Source: JBFMFR01 sp040752025
Lineage (GTDB): Bacteria > Chloroflexota > Anaerolineae > Anaerolineales > UBA4823
Assembly (NCBI GenBank): GCA_040752025.1
Contig: JBFMFR010000021.1
Location: 36,245-100,244 of the forward strand
Length of the DNA stretch: 64,000 bases
Direction of reading: 5' to 3'
Of this stretch, positions 26,999 through 34,953 are shown one piece after another. Every line of letters begins with the position of its first letter. Position 1 is the first letter of the stretch. A program made the position numbers and the translations under genes. Under the pieces are notes generated by a model. The model did not search any database and had not been told where the DNA came from. It saw only the letters and a program-made list of their open reading frames with translations.

Positions 26999-27127
26999 CT
27001 GAAACGCTCCGGCGCACGTTGGACTGAAGAAGGTGCTGTGTCTACCGCCAAAGCCAGAGCTGTCGGGTTGAGTGGCTATTGGGATCACGTGACTTCATTT
27101 CGCGATTCTTTACCCTTGGCTGCCTAA
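26999..27127 (+). pseudogene. C-terminal fragment of a second transposase (ISKra4-like)
   Basis: Immediately after the IS1182 remnant, in a different frame, the sequence reads LKRSGARWTEEGAVSTAKAR, then AVGLSGYWDHVTSFRDSLPLAA and a TAA stop. The SGxRWtxEGA...RAxxLSGxWD pattern is typical of the C-terminus of ISKra4-type transposases. No matching N-terminal part is present, so this is an orphan 3' end. The abrupt join suggests one element inserted into or recombined with another and both decayed. The family call is from pattern memory and is less certain than the gene being a remnant. Confidence 0.6.
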
Positions 27128-27184
27128 CAACCTTTTAGTGCTCCCGCCAAAATGAACAATTCCCCATCTCGGCTCAGGAAATGC

Positions 27185-27213
27185 TTGCGAAAAGGCCAGG
27201 GGTCTAGTAGAAT
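27185..27213 (+). promoter_or_regulatory. Promoter of tRNA-Gly
   Basis: TTGCGA (27185-27190) and TAGAAT (27208-27213) are spaced by 17 bp and lie 11 bp upstream of the tRNA. Confidence 0.65.
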
Positions 27214-27224
27214 AAGGCCCACAT

Positions 27225-27296
27225 GCGGGCGTCGCCAAGTGGTAAGGCATCAGCCTTCCAAGCTGACATTCGTGGGTTCGAGTCCCATCGCCCGCT
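27225..27296 (+). tRNA. tRNA-Gly (anticodon TCC)
   Basis: The acceptor stem GCGGGCG (27225-27231) pairs with CGCCCGC (27289-27295), followed by discriminator T. The D arm is GCCAAGTGGTAAGGC. The anticodon arm TCAGC-CTTCCAA-GCTGA gives anticodon TCC. The T arm is GTGGG-TTCGAGT-CCCAT. CCA is not encoded. A terminator follows at 27301. Confidence 0.96.
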
Positions 27297-27300
27297 CTTT

Positions 27301-27324
27301 CCTCGCCAGAAGTGGCGGGGTTTT
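27301..27324 (+). terminator. Intrinsic terminator after tRNA-Gly
   Basis: CCTCGCCA (27301-27308) pairs with TGGCGGGG (27313-27320) through a GAAG tetraloop and is followed by TTTT. It separates the two tRNA genes. Confidence 0.8.
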
Positions 27325-27335
27325 GATTCCAAATC

Positions 27336-27344
27336 TGGTATAAT
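27336..27344 (+). promoter_or_regulatory. Extended -10 promoter of the intron-containing CAU tRNA
   Basis: TGGTATAAT is a perfect extended -10 element, 11 bp upstream of the mature tRNA 5' end. No good -35 is seen, which is usual for extended -10 promoters. It shows that the tRNA is transcribed on the plus strand, the strand on which the intron can fold. Confidence 0.65.
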
Positions 27345-27386
27345 CCACCTGAGTTGGGCCCGTAGCTCAGCGGCAGAGCGGACGGC

Positions 27387-27761
27387 TTAGAGCAGTGAGT
27401 CTAAGTTGAGATGCGGGTTATGTAGTTCAGCGTGGCAGTTGGCGCAGACTAGAATGCACTTTCCAATTTCGACCAAAACGGGTTCGATCTTCCGGTTGGA
27501 TAATGAGCGCATATCTAGCTTAAAATCCTTGGAAGCCGAGTCAGTATGGTGAAATACCAAAGCAGCCAAATTTGTGCTATAGCCACAAATTGAGCAGCGG
27601 CCACCAGCGGTACGAACAAGTTCCAGTTTTCTGGCCAGCCCTCTGCGCTTCTGAGCTTCATAACTTTGTAAATCCTTGTTTTTACAGGCCGACGAACAGA
27701 ATTTCGTTTGCCGGCCACGCAAGGGTGATCCGCAAACAATACAGTTAGATATTTCCTTCAT
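27387..27761 (-). CDS. HNH homing endonuclease encoded antisense inside the group I intron (124 aa)
   Basis: From the ATG at 27761 the product has an N-terminal zinc ribbon (CIVCGSPLRGRQTKFCSSACKN), a basic linker (RRGLARKLELV) and an HNH/zinc domain: CSICGY, LVFHHTDSASKDF and CILVCANCHAELHN. The HH, N and H residues of HNH nucleases are present. Upstream in-frame codons lie in the ribozyme core and are unlikely to be coding. The gene fills the P1 loop and runs against the intron strand; its TAA stop uses base 27387, the last nucleotide of exon 1. It probably makes the intron mobile by cutting intronless CAU-tRNA genes. No strong ribosome-binding site is visible. Confidence 0.85.
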   Translation of the reverse strand: MKEISNCIVCGSPLRGRQTKFCSSACKNKDLQSYEAQKRRGLARKLELVRTAGGRCSICGYSTNLAALVFHHTDSASKDFKLDMRSLSNRKIEPVLVEIGKCILVCANCHAELHNPHLNLDSLL

Positions 27762-27989
27762 AACCGTATTGTAGTCTCGATAAGATAAACTGACAAGGGC
27801 TGCCAGCGAAGCAATTCGCTGGCGAAAACTTGCCAAATTCGGGGAAACCCTCGTCGACCGACAGGGCAATCCCGAGCCAAGCCCTGGCAACAGGGAAGGT
27901 GTAGAGACTAGATGGCAAGCGCCCCCCTGGGGCGAAGGGATAGTCCAGCCCACAAACCCGAAAGGGGCAGCGAAAGCTGTAGTGGGATG
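27388..27989 (+). ncRNA. Self-splicing group I intron, subgroup IC3-like (602 nt)
   Basis: The intron follows exon base U33 and ends in G (27989), as required for group I splicing. The core, 27824-27989, closely matches the Azoarcus tRNA-Ile intron: CAAATTCGGGGAAACC, then ATCCCGAGCCAAGC, then GAAGGTGTAGAGACTAGA and ATAGTCCAG. P1 can form between exon CGGCU (27383-27387) and GGCTG (27798-27802) with a U-G pair at the splice site. P2 is GCCAGCGAA/TTCGCTGGC (27802-27810 with 27815-27823). P3 is CTTGCC (27829-27834) with GGCAAG (27914-27919). P7 is GACTA (27906-27910) with TAGTC (27941-27945). The ~410 nt between the 5' splice site and P1's second strand hold an HNH gene on the opposite strand. 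Confidence 0.93.
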
Positions 27990-28045
27990 CATAACCGTTT
28001 GGTCGCAGGTTCGAATCCTGCCGGGCCCACTCCCCCACCCTCCTG

Positions 28046-28426
28046 ATGAAACGACCCCTCAACCTGAACCAGTACGGCGGCAAAGCCATTGCAGTCATCC
28101 TTGCTATGCTGGGCCTCTCCGCTGGCCTGTATCTGCTTTCTTCCGGGCAGCCAGCGCCCGCGCCGCTGTGGCAGGCTGTCCGTATCCTGGCGCGCCTCTC
28201 CCTCATCCTTGGAGTCGCCTCCCTGGCGCTCTTCATTTTACTGTTGCTCGCCGAGCAAATCCAGGACCACCTCTACGACCGGGTTTATCGTCGGCAGCAG
28301 GGCTACAAACTCCCCACCTCTGGGGAATTTTTCGAATGCCAGTACTGCGGCAGCCGCCAGGTGCGCCCCGGCGACGCCCGTTGTCCCGTCTGCAATCAGG
28401 AGTTCCAGCAGCCTGGTTCCGGTTAA
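28046..28426 (+). CDS. Two-pass membrane protein with C-terminal zinc ribbon (126 aa)
   Basis: Two hydrophobic helices lie at residues ~13-29 (AIAVILAMLGLSAGLYLL) and ~51-70 (LSLILGVASLALFILLLLAE). A short linker then leads to a four-cysteine zinc ribbon, CQYCGSRQVRPGDARCPVCNQ (~100-120). The gene begins 17 bp after the tRNA 3' end, with no clear ribosome-binding site, and may be read from the tRNA promoter. No catalytic motif is seen. Zinc-ribbon membrane proteins of this size are common but mostly uncharacterised. Confidence 0.75.
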   Translation: MKRPLNLNQYGGKAIAVILAMLGLSAGLYLLSSGQPAPAPLWQAVRILARLSLILGVASLALFILLLLAEQIQDHLYDRVYRRQQGYKLPTSGEFFECQYCGSRQVRPGDARCPVCNQEFQQPGSG

Positions 28427-28499
28427 CTTATCCGCATCGCGCCAGCACCGCTGGCCTCACGGCCTCTAAAAATAATCCTCGGCTAAAGCTAGCTTTCCA

Positions 28500-28631
28500 T
28501 CAAGCAGCCACCAGGCTGCTAACTTGCTGTTTAGGCTTATTGCGCGCCAGGTCATAAGCCATCTGTAAATTCATCAAAAACTCCGGCGTGGTGCCAAAAG
28601 CCTGCGCTAACAGCCAGGCAGTATCAGGCAT
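28500..28631 (-). pseudogene. HigA-type antitoxin remnant (C-terminal 43 codons)
   Basis: Read on the minus strand, a short frame gives MPDTAWLLAQAFGTTPEFLM followed by NLQMAYDLARNKPKQQV and a stop. The AxxFGTTPEFxxNLQxxYDLA pattern is that of the last helices of HigA/VapI XRE-family antitoxins. The helix-turn-helix part is absent upstream; only FEAGKFLV precedes it before similarity is lost. No HigB toxin is present. It is a leftover of a toxin-antitoxin locus next to the tRNA and IS debris. Confidence 0.6.
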
Positions 28632-28711
28632 GACGAGGAACTTCCCAGCTTCAAATGCGTCTATAAAACAGTCTATACCGCCAGGGAGAAGACCGTTTAC
28701 GCAGTGATCCG

Positions 28712-29218
28712 ATGAAAACCATCACGCGTGGGCTGTTGCTGTTAGGATTGCCTTTGAGCGCTAGTTCGCCGGTAGCCTCGCCCGCAATCTCGCCAACGAT
28801 TACCGGCGCAGAGATGAAGCCAACTTCATCTCACACGACCTCGATACCGGCGCCTGTGAGCCCTTCTCCCACGGTCAGCCAAAATCCCCCAGGCCTCGCC
28901 TATCCCGGCCCCATTTCAACCCCTGCTCTGCCCCTGCCTTACCCCTCCCCGTTATCGACCACAGCCCCAATCACCTTTCCACTTCCACCTGGGCCGCGCC
29001 CATCGGAATTGATTACCGCCACGCTCAAAACGCTGCCAGACACAGGCCAGGGGATCAAAGCCTATGATTTCCTGAACGAGCAGGTGGGTTGGGTCGTCAC
29101 CGGGATGGGATGGACAGAATACACTCCCAGCGCCCTCCTTTCCACTCGGGACGGAGGCAGAACCTGGGAACTGCTGTCGAACGAGGTGGGAGAAGTCACC
29201 CTGGATATGAGGAGGTAA
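28712..29218 (+). CDS. Proline/serine/threonine-rich secreted protein ending in a truncated BNR/Ycf48-like segment
   Basis: The 168-residue frame starts with a weak signal-like segment (TRGLLLLGLPLSASS). About 80 residues of P/S/T-rich linker follow, and then AYDFLNEQVGWVVTGMGW and LLSTRDGGRTWELL, the start of a BNR/Ycf48-type beta-propeller blade. It stops after one blade, whereas such propellers need several, so the gene is probably truncated at its 3' end. AGGAGG near its end serves the next gene. No convincing ribosome-binding site precedes the ATG. Confidence 0.55.
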   Translation: MKTITRGLLLLGLPLSASSPVASPAISPTITGAEMKPTSSHTTSIPAPVSPSPTVSQNPPGLAYPGPISTPALPLPYPSPLSTTAPITFPLPPGPRPSELITATLKTLPDTGQGIKAYDFLNEQVGWVVTGMGWTEYTPSALLSTRDGGRTWELLSNEVGEVTLDMRR

Positions 29219-29223
29219 TTCTC

Positions 29224-30358
29224 ATGAAAAAGCTCCTGCTTCTTTTCTCGGTTTTTTTACCTGGCTCTGGCGGGCTGCCGCCCGCAGAGTCCCCAACCCG
29301 CCATCTCCGCCACCACCCCTGCTCCGCCAGGCGGCGCAGTTACTGAGCCGCCGCACGCGCCGGTTCGCACATCTCCCCTCATGGAGGCCAGTCCCCCTCC
29401 AACCCGTACGCCCACCTCTACTCGCACATCCACGCCCAAACGCACCCCTACCAGCACTGTACTATTCAGGTCGGCCTACCTGGCCGAGCATCCCGTTGTC
29501 AAGGAATTCCCCAGGCTGGCCAGTTCGACCTCGGCCTACCCGCTGTGGGTGATGACCTTTTGTCAACTATTCGATGTGCCCTGCGCCTGGTATTACAATA
29601 CACTGAGGCCTGAGAGCGCTTACGAAAGAAGTGAGCAGTTCCAGTCCATGATCAATGACCACATGGTTGTCCAGGGCACCCACGAGGCCTACACCGCTCT
29701 GATCAACGACGAAGCCGATATTATCCTGGTGGCGCGTCCCCCTTCGGCGGATGAATTGGCGGCTGCGCGCCAAAAAGGCATGGCTTTCGATCTGAGCCCG
29801 GTGGCGCTGGATGCCTTCGTGTTCATCGTGCACGTCAACAATCCAGTCGACAACCTGACCATCCAGCAGATTCAGGGGATTTACACCGGGCAGATCCACA
29901 ATTGGGCGGAGGTAGGCGGGCAGGACGCCAAAATCAACGCCTACCAGCGCGAGGCCAATTCCGGCAGCCAGGAGTTGATGCAGGACCTGGTGATGAAAGG
30001 CCTGCGCATGATCGAAGCGCCGGACATGATCCGGTATTCGATGGCCGGGCCTTTCAACGTCATCGGCGGGTATCCCTACACCCCAGGAGACGTTTTCGGG
30101 ATTGGCTACTCGGTTTATTACTACGCCAGGAACATGATTGAAAGCGACAACGTTGAATTCGTCGGCGTCAACGGCGTAGAACCGGCCAGATCCACGATTG
30201 CCACTCGCAGCTATCCCCTGACGACCGAGGTGTACGTGGTCATCCGGGAGGGCCTATGGACCGGCAGCGCGGCCGTCATCGTGCGCGATTGGTTCTTTAC
30301 CCGTGATGGTAGAAGCGCCATTTCTCTCAGCGGCTACGTTCCGATCCCGGAGGAATAG
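29224..30358 (+). pseudogene. PstS-like substrate-binding lipoprotein with a frameshift in a 7-T tract
   Basis: AGGAGG (29208-29213) and ATG at 29224 begin a signal peptide MKKLLLLFSVF. At a run of seven T (29252-29258) the frame breaks; the other frame continues LALAGC (a perfect lipobox) and stays open to 30358. With six T the reading frame would be continuous. After a P/T/S-rich linker (~30-85), residues resemble PBP-like phosphate-binding domains: VVQGTHEAYTALINDEADIIL, TIQQIQGIYTGQIHNWAEVGG and EANSGSQELM. The last is the anion-binding loop type. It may be a true pseudogene, a sequencing error or a phase-variable or slippage-read gene. No pst transporter genes lie nearby. Confidence 0.8.
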
Positions 30359-30489
30359 CGCCTCGGGAATCCCCAAAAAATTAACGGTACCAAACGGGAA
30401 AATCCTGTAGAATCAATAAGTACTGCTCGTTACAAATCTAAGCCTCATTTGCTTATCTGGAGTAATCCAGAATCAGGGTGAGAAAAATC

Positions 30490-31974
30490 ATGAACGCAAA
30501 ACAATTGTGTAGATTTCGCTCCAAGGTCAACGCTTTCTGTGTGCTGGCCCTCGTGTTCGCTCTGTGCCAGCTACCCTTCGGCGTGTCCCCGGTTTCAGCT
30601 TCGTCTCGGCCTTTGGCCCGTGCCGTAGCTGCAAATAAAGCGCCTCTATCCCCTGCGGTTTGCCCCGCGTCCATTGGCTTTGGCGAGACGATTCAGTGCT
30701 CGATCCTGTCAGCAGGTGAGATCGACATCTACACCTTTACCGCCAATGCGGGCGACAAGGTGCTGGTCAGGATGAGCAAGCCATCAGGAGGGGCCCTCGT
30801 GTTGGGAACCAGGATCTACAGCTCTGGAGGCACGAAGCTGTGCGAAGCTTATAATTCGGTGCCGGCCGAGATCGCCAGTTGCACACTGCCCAGCGCTGGG
30901 ACGTATTCCATCCAGGCGATGGACATGCTCGGGACGCATACGGGTAATTATTACCTCTACTTGCAGCGCTTGAACAACCCGGGCAGCACCGTACCCATCG
31001 CCTTTGGCCAGACTCTCATGGGCTCGATGATTTCGCCTGCGCAAATGGACACCTACACCTTTACCGCCAATGCGGGCGACAAAGTGCTGGTCAGGATGAG
31101 CAAGTTCTTGGAAGAAGATATCGTATTAGAAACCAGAGTCTACAGCCCCGACGGGACGAAGCTATGCCAGGCCTACAATGCGGTCCCCGCCGAGATCGCC
31201 AGTTGTACGCTGCCCAGCGCCGGGACATACACCATCCTGGCTACCGACCTGCTCGGAAATCGCCTCGGCGACTATTCCCTCTACCTGCAGCGCTTGAACA
31301 ACCCCGGCAGCCCGGCGCCCATTGCTTTTGGCCAGGCCCTCGTGGGCGCGATGATTTCGCCCGCCCAAATGGACACCTACACCTTTACCGCCAATGCGGG
31401 CGACAAGGTGCTGGTCAGGATGAACAAGCCCTCGGGAGGCAGCCTCGTACTGGAAACCAGGGTCTATGGCCCTGATGGCGTGAAGTTATGCGAAGCCTAC
31501 AATGCGGTTCCAGCCGAGATCGCCAGTTGCACACTGCCCAGCGCCGGGACGTACACCATCCTGGCTACCGACCTGCTCGGGAATCGCCTCGGCGACTATT
31601 ACCTCTACCTGCAGCGCTTGAACAACCCGGGCAATGCTGTCCCAATCGGGCGCGGCCAGGCGCTGACCGGTTCGATTTCTACCGCGGCCGAAATGGACAC
31701 CTACATTTTCACAGCCAGCGCGGGTGACATGGTTTTGGTCAAGGTAAGCAAGCTGTCCGGAAGTCTTTGGATGGGGGTGAGACTCTACGGACCGGATGGG
31801 ACACAACTGTGCGAAGCCAGCAGTTCGAGTACGGCAACCATTCCCGGTTGCTCCATGCCCAGCAACGGAAGTTATACCATCTTAGTATTTGATAGTTTAA
31901 GTGGGACGTACACTGGCGACTACCGGTTATACCTGGACTGCTGTGGCGTTTATCTTCCCTTGGTCACGAAGTGA
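30490..31974 (+). CDS. Secreted protein of four pre-peptidase C-terminal (PPC)-like repeats (494 aa)
   Basis: GGGTGAG (30475-30481) favours the ATG at 30490. A signal peptide (FCVLALVFALCQLPFGVSPVSA) is followed by four 108-residue repeats, each with GQTL-type start, Y-x-FTA-x-AGD-x-VLV, the Y/PDGTKLCEA segment, IASCTLPSAGTYTIL and YYLYLQRLNNPG. These are beta-sandwich PPC-like domains, which are usually found attached to secreted enzymes, but no enzyme domain is present here. Each repeat has two cysteines that could form a disulphide. The C-terminus CCGVYLPLVTK carries the tail seen on other secreted proteins in the window. It is probably an extracellular adhesive or scaffold protein. Confidence 0.85.
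   Translation: MNAKQLCRFRSKVNAFCVLALVFALCQLPFGVSPVSASSRPLARAVAANKAPLSPAVCPASIGFGETIQCSILSAGEIDIYTFTANAGDKVLVRMSKPSGGALVLGTRIYSSGGTKLCEAYNSVPAEIASCTLPSAGTYSIQAMDMLGTHTGNYYLYLQRLNNPGSTVPIAFGQTLMGSMISPAQMDTYTFTANAGDKVLVRMSKFLEEDIVLETRVYSPDGTKLCQAYNAVPAEIASCTLPSAGTYTILATDLLGNRLGDYSLYLQRLNNPGSPAPIAFGQALVGAMISPAQMDTYTFTANAGDKVLVRMNKPSGGSLVLETRVYGPDGVKLCEAYNAVPAEIASCTLPSAGTYTILATDLLGNRLGDYYLYLQRLNNPGNAVPIGRGQALTGSISTAAEMDTYIFTASAGDMVLVKVSKLSGSLWMGVRLYGPDGTQLCEASSSSTATIPGCSMPSNGSYTILVFDSLSGTYTGDYRLYLDCCGVYLPLVTK
30649..31944 (+). repeat. Four tandem 324-bp coding repeats
   Basis: Units begin at 30649, 30973, 31297 and 31621, with an exact 324-bp (108-codon) period and no indels. Units 2 and 3 are nearly identical over long stretches, for example ATGGACACCTACACCTTTAC at 31045 and 31369. 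Unit 4 and the first half of unit 1 are more diverged. This points to recent unequal crossing-over in the middle of the array. Confidence 0.9.
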
Positions 31975-31981
31975 TGTGTAC

Positions 31982-32800
<819 letters not shown>

Positions 32801-32811
32801 AGGTGCCTCCT

Positions 32812-33966
32812 TCATGAGGATAAACCGATTGCGGTCAGCGGGTCGATGCGCAGGGCCAGGCGGATCGAGACCAGCCCGCCGATCGGGCCGATCAACAGTA
32901 AGCCGATCAGCGCAATCATTACGGAAGGGCCGTTGAAGACGATTGGCACGCCTGCCGGGAAGCTCATCGCCAGCAGCAGCGTGCCCAGCCCGCCGATAGC
33001 CACGCCCAGTACCGTCACGAAGATGATCTGGAACAGCACCGATAGCGCCACCGTGCGGCTGGAGCTGCCAATCGCCTTGAGCACGCCGATCTGGGCCACT
33101 TTCTGTAAAGTCTGGATCTGGAAGAAACCTCCCAGGATCAGCACGCCGATCAGGAACGTGAAGGCCTGCTGCGTGTTCAGCGTGTTCTGCTGGGCGCTGT
33201 AGCCTGGCAGCGCCAGGATCGTCGTCCGCTTATCTGCCACCTCGATCCCGTCGATCTGGCGCGTGATGCGCAGGGCCATCTGCTGGTGGTCCGCCGGGTT
33301 GGCCAGCTTGACTGCGATCATATTGGCCACGATCGGTGCGCTCTTGGAAGGCGCACTTGGCTGCGGGCGCACCTTATCCCAGGTGTCCAGCGACAGGATC
33401 ACCGATGGCTGGAAGAAATAACGGCGCTCGTCGGTGATGCCAGCCACCTTCAATTCATATAATTCTTCTTCCGTGCCCTGGATCGTTTTGACCATGAAAC
33501 TGTCGCCCACCTTCAGGCCGGACTGGCCGGCCAGCAAGCTGTCGATCACCGCCTCGTTCTTGCGCTTCAGGCGCAGGCCCTGTCCTTCGAGCGCCGCGGG
33601 GTCGCCGGGCCGGCCGGGGTCTATGCCCACCAGGGAGATGTCGATGGGCTCCCTGCCGTCGGTGAAGACCACCGTCCCCGCGCTGAAACCAATCGGGCCG
33701 GCATCGGCAACGCCCTCGATGCGCCGGATGGCGGTTGCCTTGGAGAGCTCCAGGCGGCTGGAGGTAGACTGCAGGTCAACGTTTTCCTGGAAGACCAGCA
33801 GGTCTGCCTCCAGTTTATCGATGAACTGCCGGTTCGAGTCCGCCAGTCCCGTAGCCAGGCCGGCAATGAACAACACCAGGGTAGTGACCAGGGCGATCAC
33901 CAGGCTGAAGAGCAGGAAGCGCCCCCGGTTGCGCCAGATTTCTTTGATTGCGAGATAGCTTGACAT
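32812..33966 (-). CDS. FtsX/DevC-like ABC transporter permease
   Basis: The 384-residue protein has the FtsX/MacB topology: one membrane helix (~15-40 FLLFSLVIALVTTLVLFIAGLA), a ~220-residue extracytoplasmic domain, and three C-terminal helices (~265-290, ~310-340, ~345-375). The LKAIGSSSRTVALSVLFQ segment is the typical cytoplasmic loop. The periplasmic domain has VVFTDGREPIDISLVGIDP. The stop overlaps the possible upstream start of the ATPase gene, so the pair is one operon. It resembles DevC of cyanobacteria, but the substrate is unknown. Confidence 0.9.
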   Translation of the reverse strand: MSSYLAIKEIWRNRGRFLLFSLVIALVTTLVLFIAGLATGLADSNRQFIDKLEADLLVFQENVDLQSTSSRLELSKATAIRRIEGVADAGPIGFSAGTVVFTDGREPIDISLVGIDPGRPGDPAALEGQGLRLKRKNEAVIDSLLAGQSGLKVGDSFMVKTIQGTEEELYELKVAGITDERRYFFQPSVILSLDTWDKVRPQPSAPSKSAPIVANMIAVKLANPADHQQMALRITRQIDGIEVADKRTTILALPGYSAQQNTLNTQQAFTFLIGVLILGGFFQIQTLQKVAQIGVLKAIGSSSRTVALSVLFQIIFVTVLGVAIGGLGTLLLAMSFPAGVPIVFNGPSVMIALIGLLLIGPIGGLVSIRLALRIDPLTAIGLSS

Positions 33967-34182
33967 ACTTTGGCTCCATTCGATCAGACAGGTTAGCTTC
34001 TGGTTCGATTAGCCTTATTGTACATGTTTTGTTCACTTTTGTCAAGGTTTTTGTACAGTTTTTCGGGGAATTCATCGCTGCTTTTCCCCCACTTAGCGCG
34101 AAACGAGAGCGCAGCACGCCGCAGCCGGACTTGCCGGCTGGTGCGTAGTGCGCTCCCGTTCAGTTTTCAGTCGAGTGGATCG

Positions 34183-34908
34183 TCAGGATGGGCGGCCCTG
34201 AAGCTGCCGGATCACCATCACCACTTTGCCCTGGATCCGCACCGTATTCGGGTCTTCGATGTAGATTGGCTGCATCGTCGGATTGGCCGGCTGCAGGCGC
34301 ACGCGCCCTTTCTCCAGGTAGAAATACTTCAGGGTGGTCTCATCCCGGTCGTTCAGCCAGACAGCCACCATTTCGCCGTTGCGCGCCTCGCTCACCGGCT
34401 TCATGATCACGATGTCGCCGTCGTGCACCATCGCATCGATCATCGAGTCTCCCTGCACTTGCAAGGCGAACAGGTCATTGGTGCGGTCCAGGCTGGGCAA
34501 CATGCTCAGCGCCACGTCCACCATGCTCTCCGAGTCAAAATAGCCGAAGTCGGAGGACGGCACCGGGACGGGCTCGCCAGCCACAATCCGCCCAACCATC
34601 GGCACTTGCAGCATCTCACCGAACGCCTGGCTGGCGCCTTCCACTGCCTGGCGCACTGCCGCAGCAGCCTGGGTGAGCGGCTTGAGCAGGCGGATGCCCC
34701 GCGAAACCTGCTTATCCCTTTCGATATAGCCCATTTCCTCCAATTGCTCCAGGTAATAGTTCACCACGGAAGTGGAGGAGATCCTGGCCTGGTCGCAAAT
34801 CTCGCGGATTGAGGGCGGGTAGCCTGCTTTAACCTGAAAATCTTCCATCACTTTCAGGACACGCTTCTGCCGCTCGGTCAGTACCTTGCTCTTCTTTCTT
34901 GCCATCAT
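34183..34908 (-). CDS. lexA: LexA repressor
   Basis: ATG at 34908 has GGAG 8 nt upstream; a GTG at 34917 is less likely. Residues ~10-75 are a winged-helix LexA DNA-binding domain (RQKRVLKVMEDFQVKAGYPPSIREI). The Ala-Gly cleavage site is in GRIVAGEPVPVP. The catalytic serine is in LQVQGDSMIDAMVHDGD and the lysine lies in NDRDETTLKYF. The protein is ~20-40 residues longer than most LexA because of an Ala-rich linker (LTQAAAAVRQAVEGASQAF). It should repress SOS genes until RecA-stimulated self-cleavage. A Bacillus-type LexA box lies in its own promoter, which supports autoregulation. Confidence 0.95.
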   Translation of the reverse strand: MMARKKSKVLTERQKRVLKVMEDFQVKAGYPPSIREICDQARISSTSVVNYYLEQLEEMGYIERDKQVSRGIRLLKPLTQAAAAVRQAVEGASQAFGEMLQVPMVGRIVAGEPVPVPSSDFGYFDSESMVDVALSMLPSLDRTNDLFALQVQGDSMIDAMVHDGDIVIMKPVSEARNGEMVAVWLNDRDETTLKYFYLEKGRVRLQPANPTMQPIYIEDPNTVRIQGKVVMVIRQLQGRPS

Positions 34909-34953
34909 CGCTGACACTCCATTCTAGCAAAAATAATCCGATTATTTGTGCTA

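Larger units (their letters stand above)
27356..28029 (+). tRNA. CAU-anticodon tRNA (Ile2 or elongator Met) interrupted by a group I intron
   Basis: Exon 1 is 27356-27387 and exon 2 is 27990-28029. Joined, they give a 72-nt tRNA. The acceptor GGGCCCG/CGGGCCC is followed by discriminator A, the D arm is GCTCAGCGGCAGAGC, the anticodon stem GACGG pairs with CCGTT, the loop is CTCATAA and the T arm is GCAGG-TTCGAAT-CCTGC. The anticodon is CAT. It is not the initiator, because the first acceptor pair is G-C. The GACGGCTCATAACCGT core resembles the Bacillus tRNA-Ile2 read by lysidine-modified CAU, but elongator Met cannot be excluded. The intron lies between T33 and C34. Confidence 0.93.

Noticed and set aside
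27356..28029. A pseudo-tRNA cut by a mobile element instead of an intron
   Set aside because: The inserted DNA has the full group I core with P3 and P7 pairings and correct U/G splice boundaries, and the exons join to a perfect tRNA.
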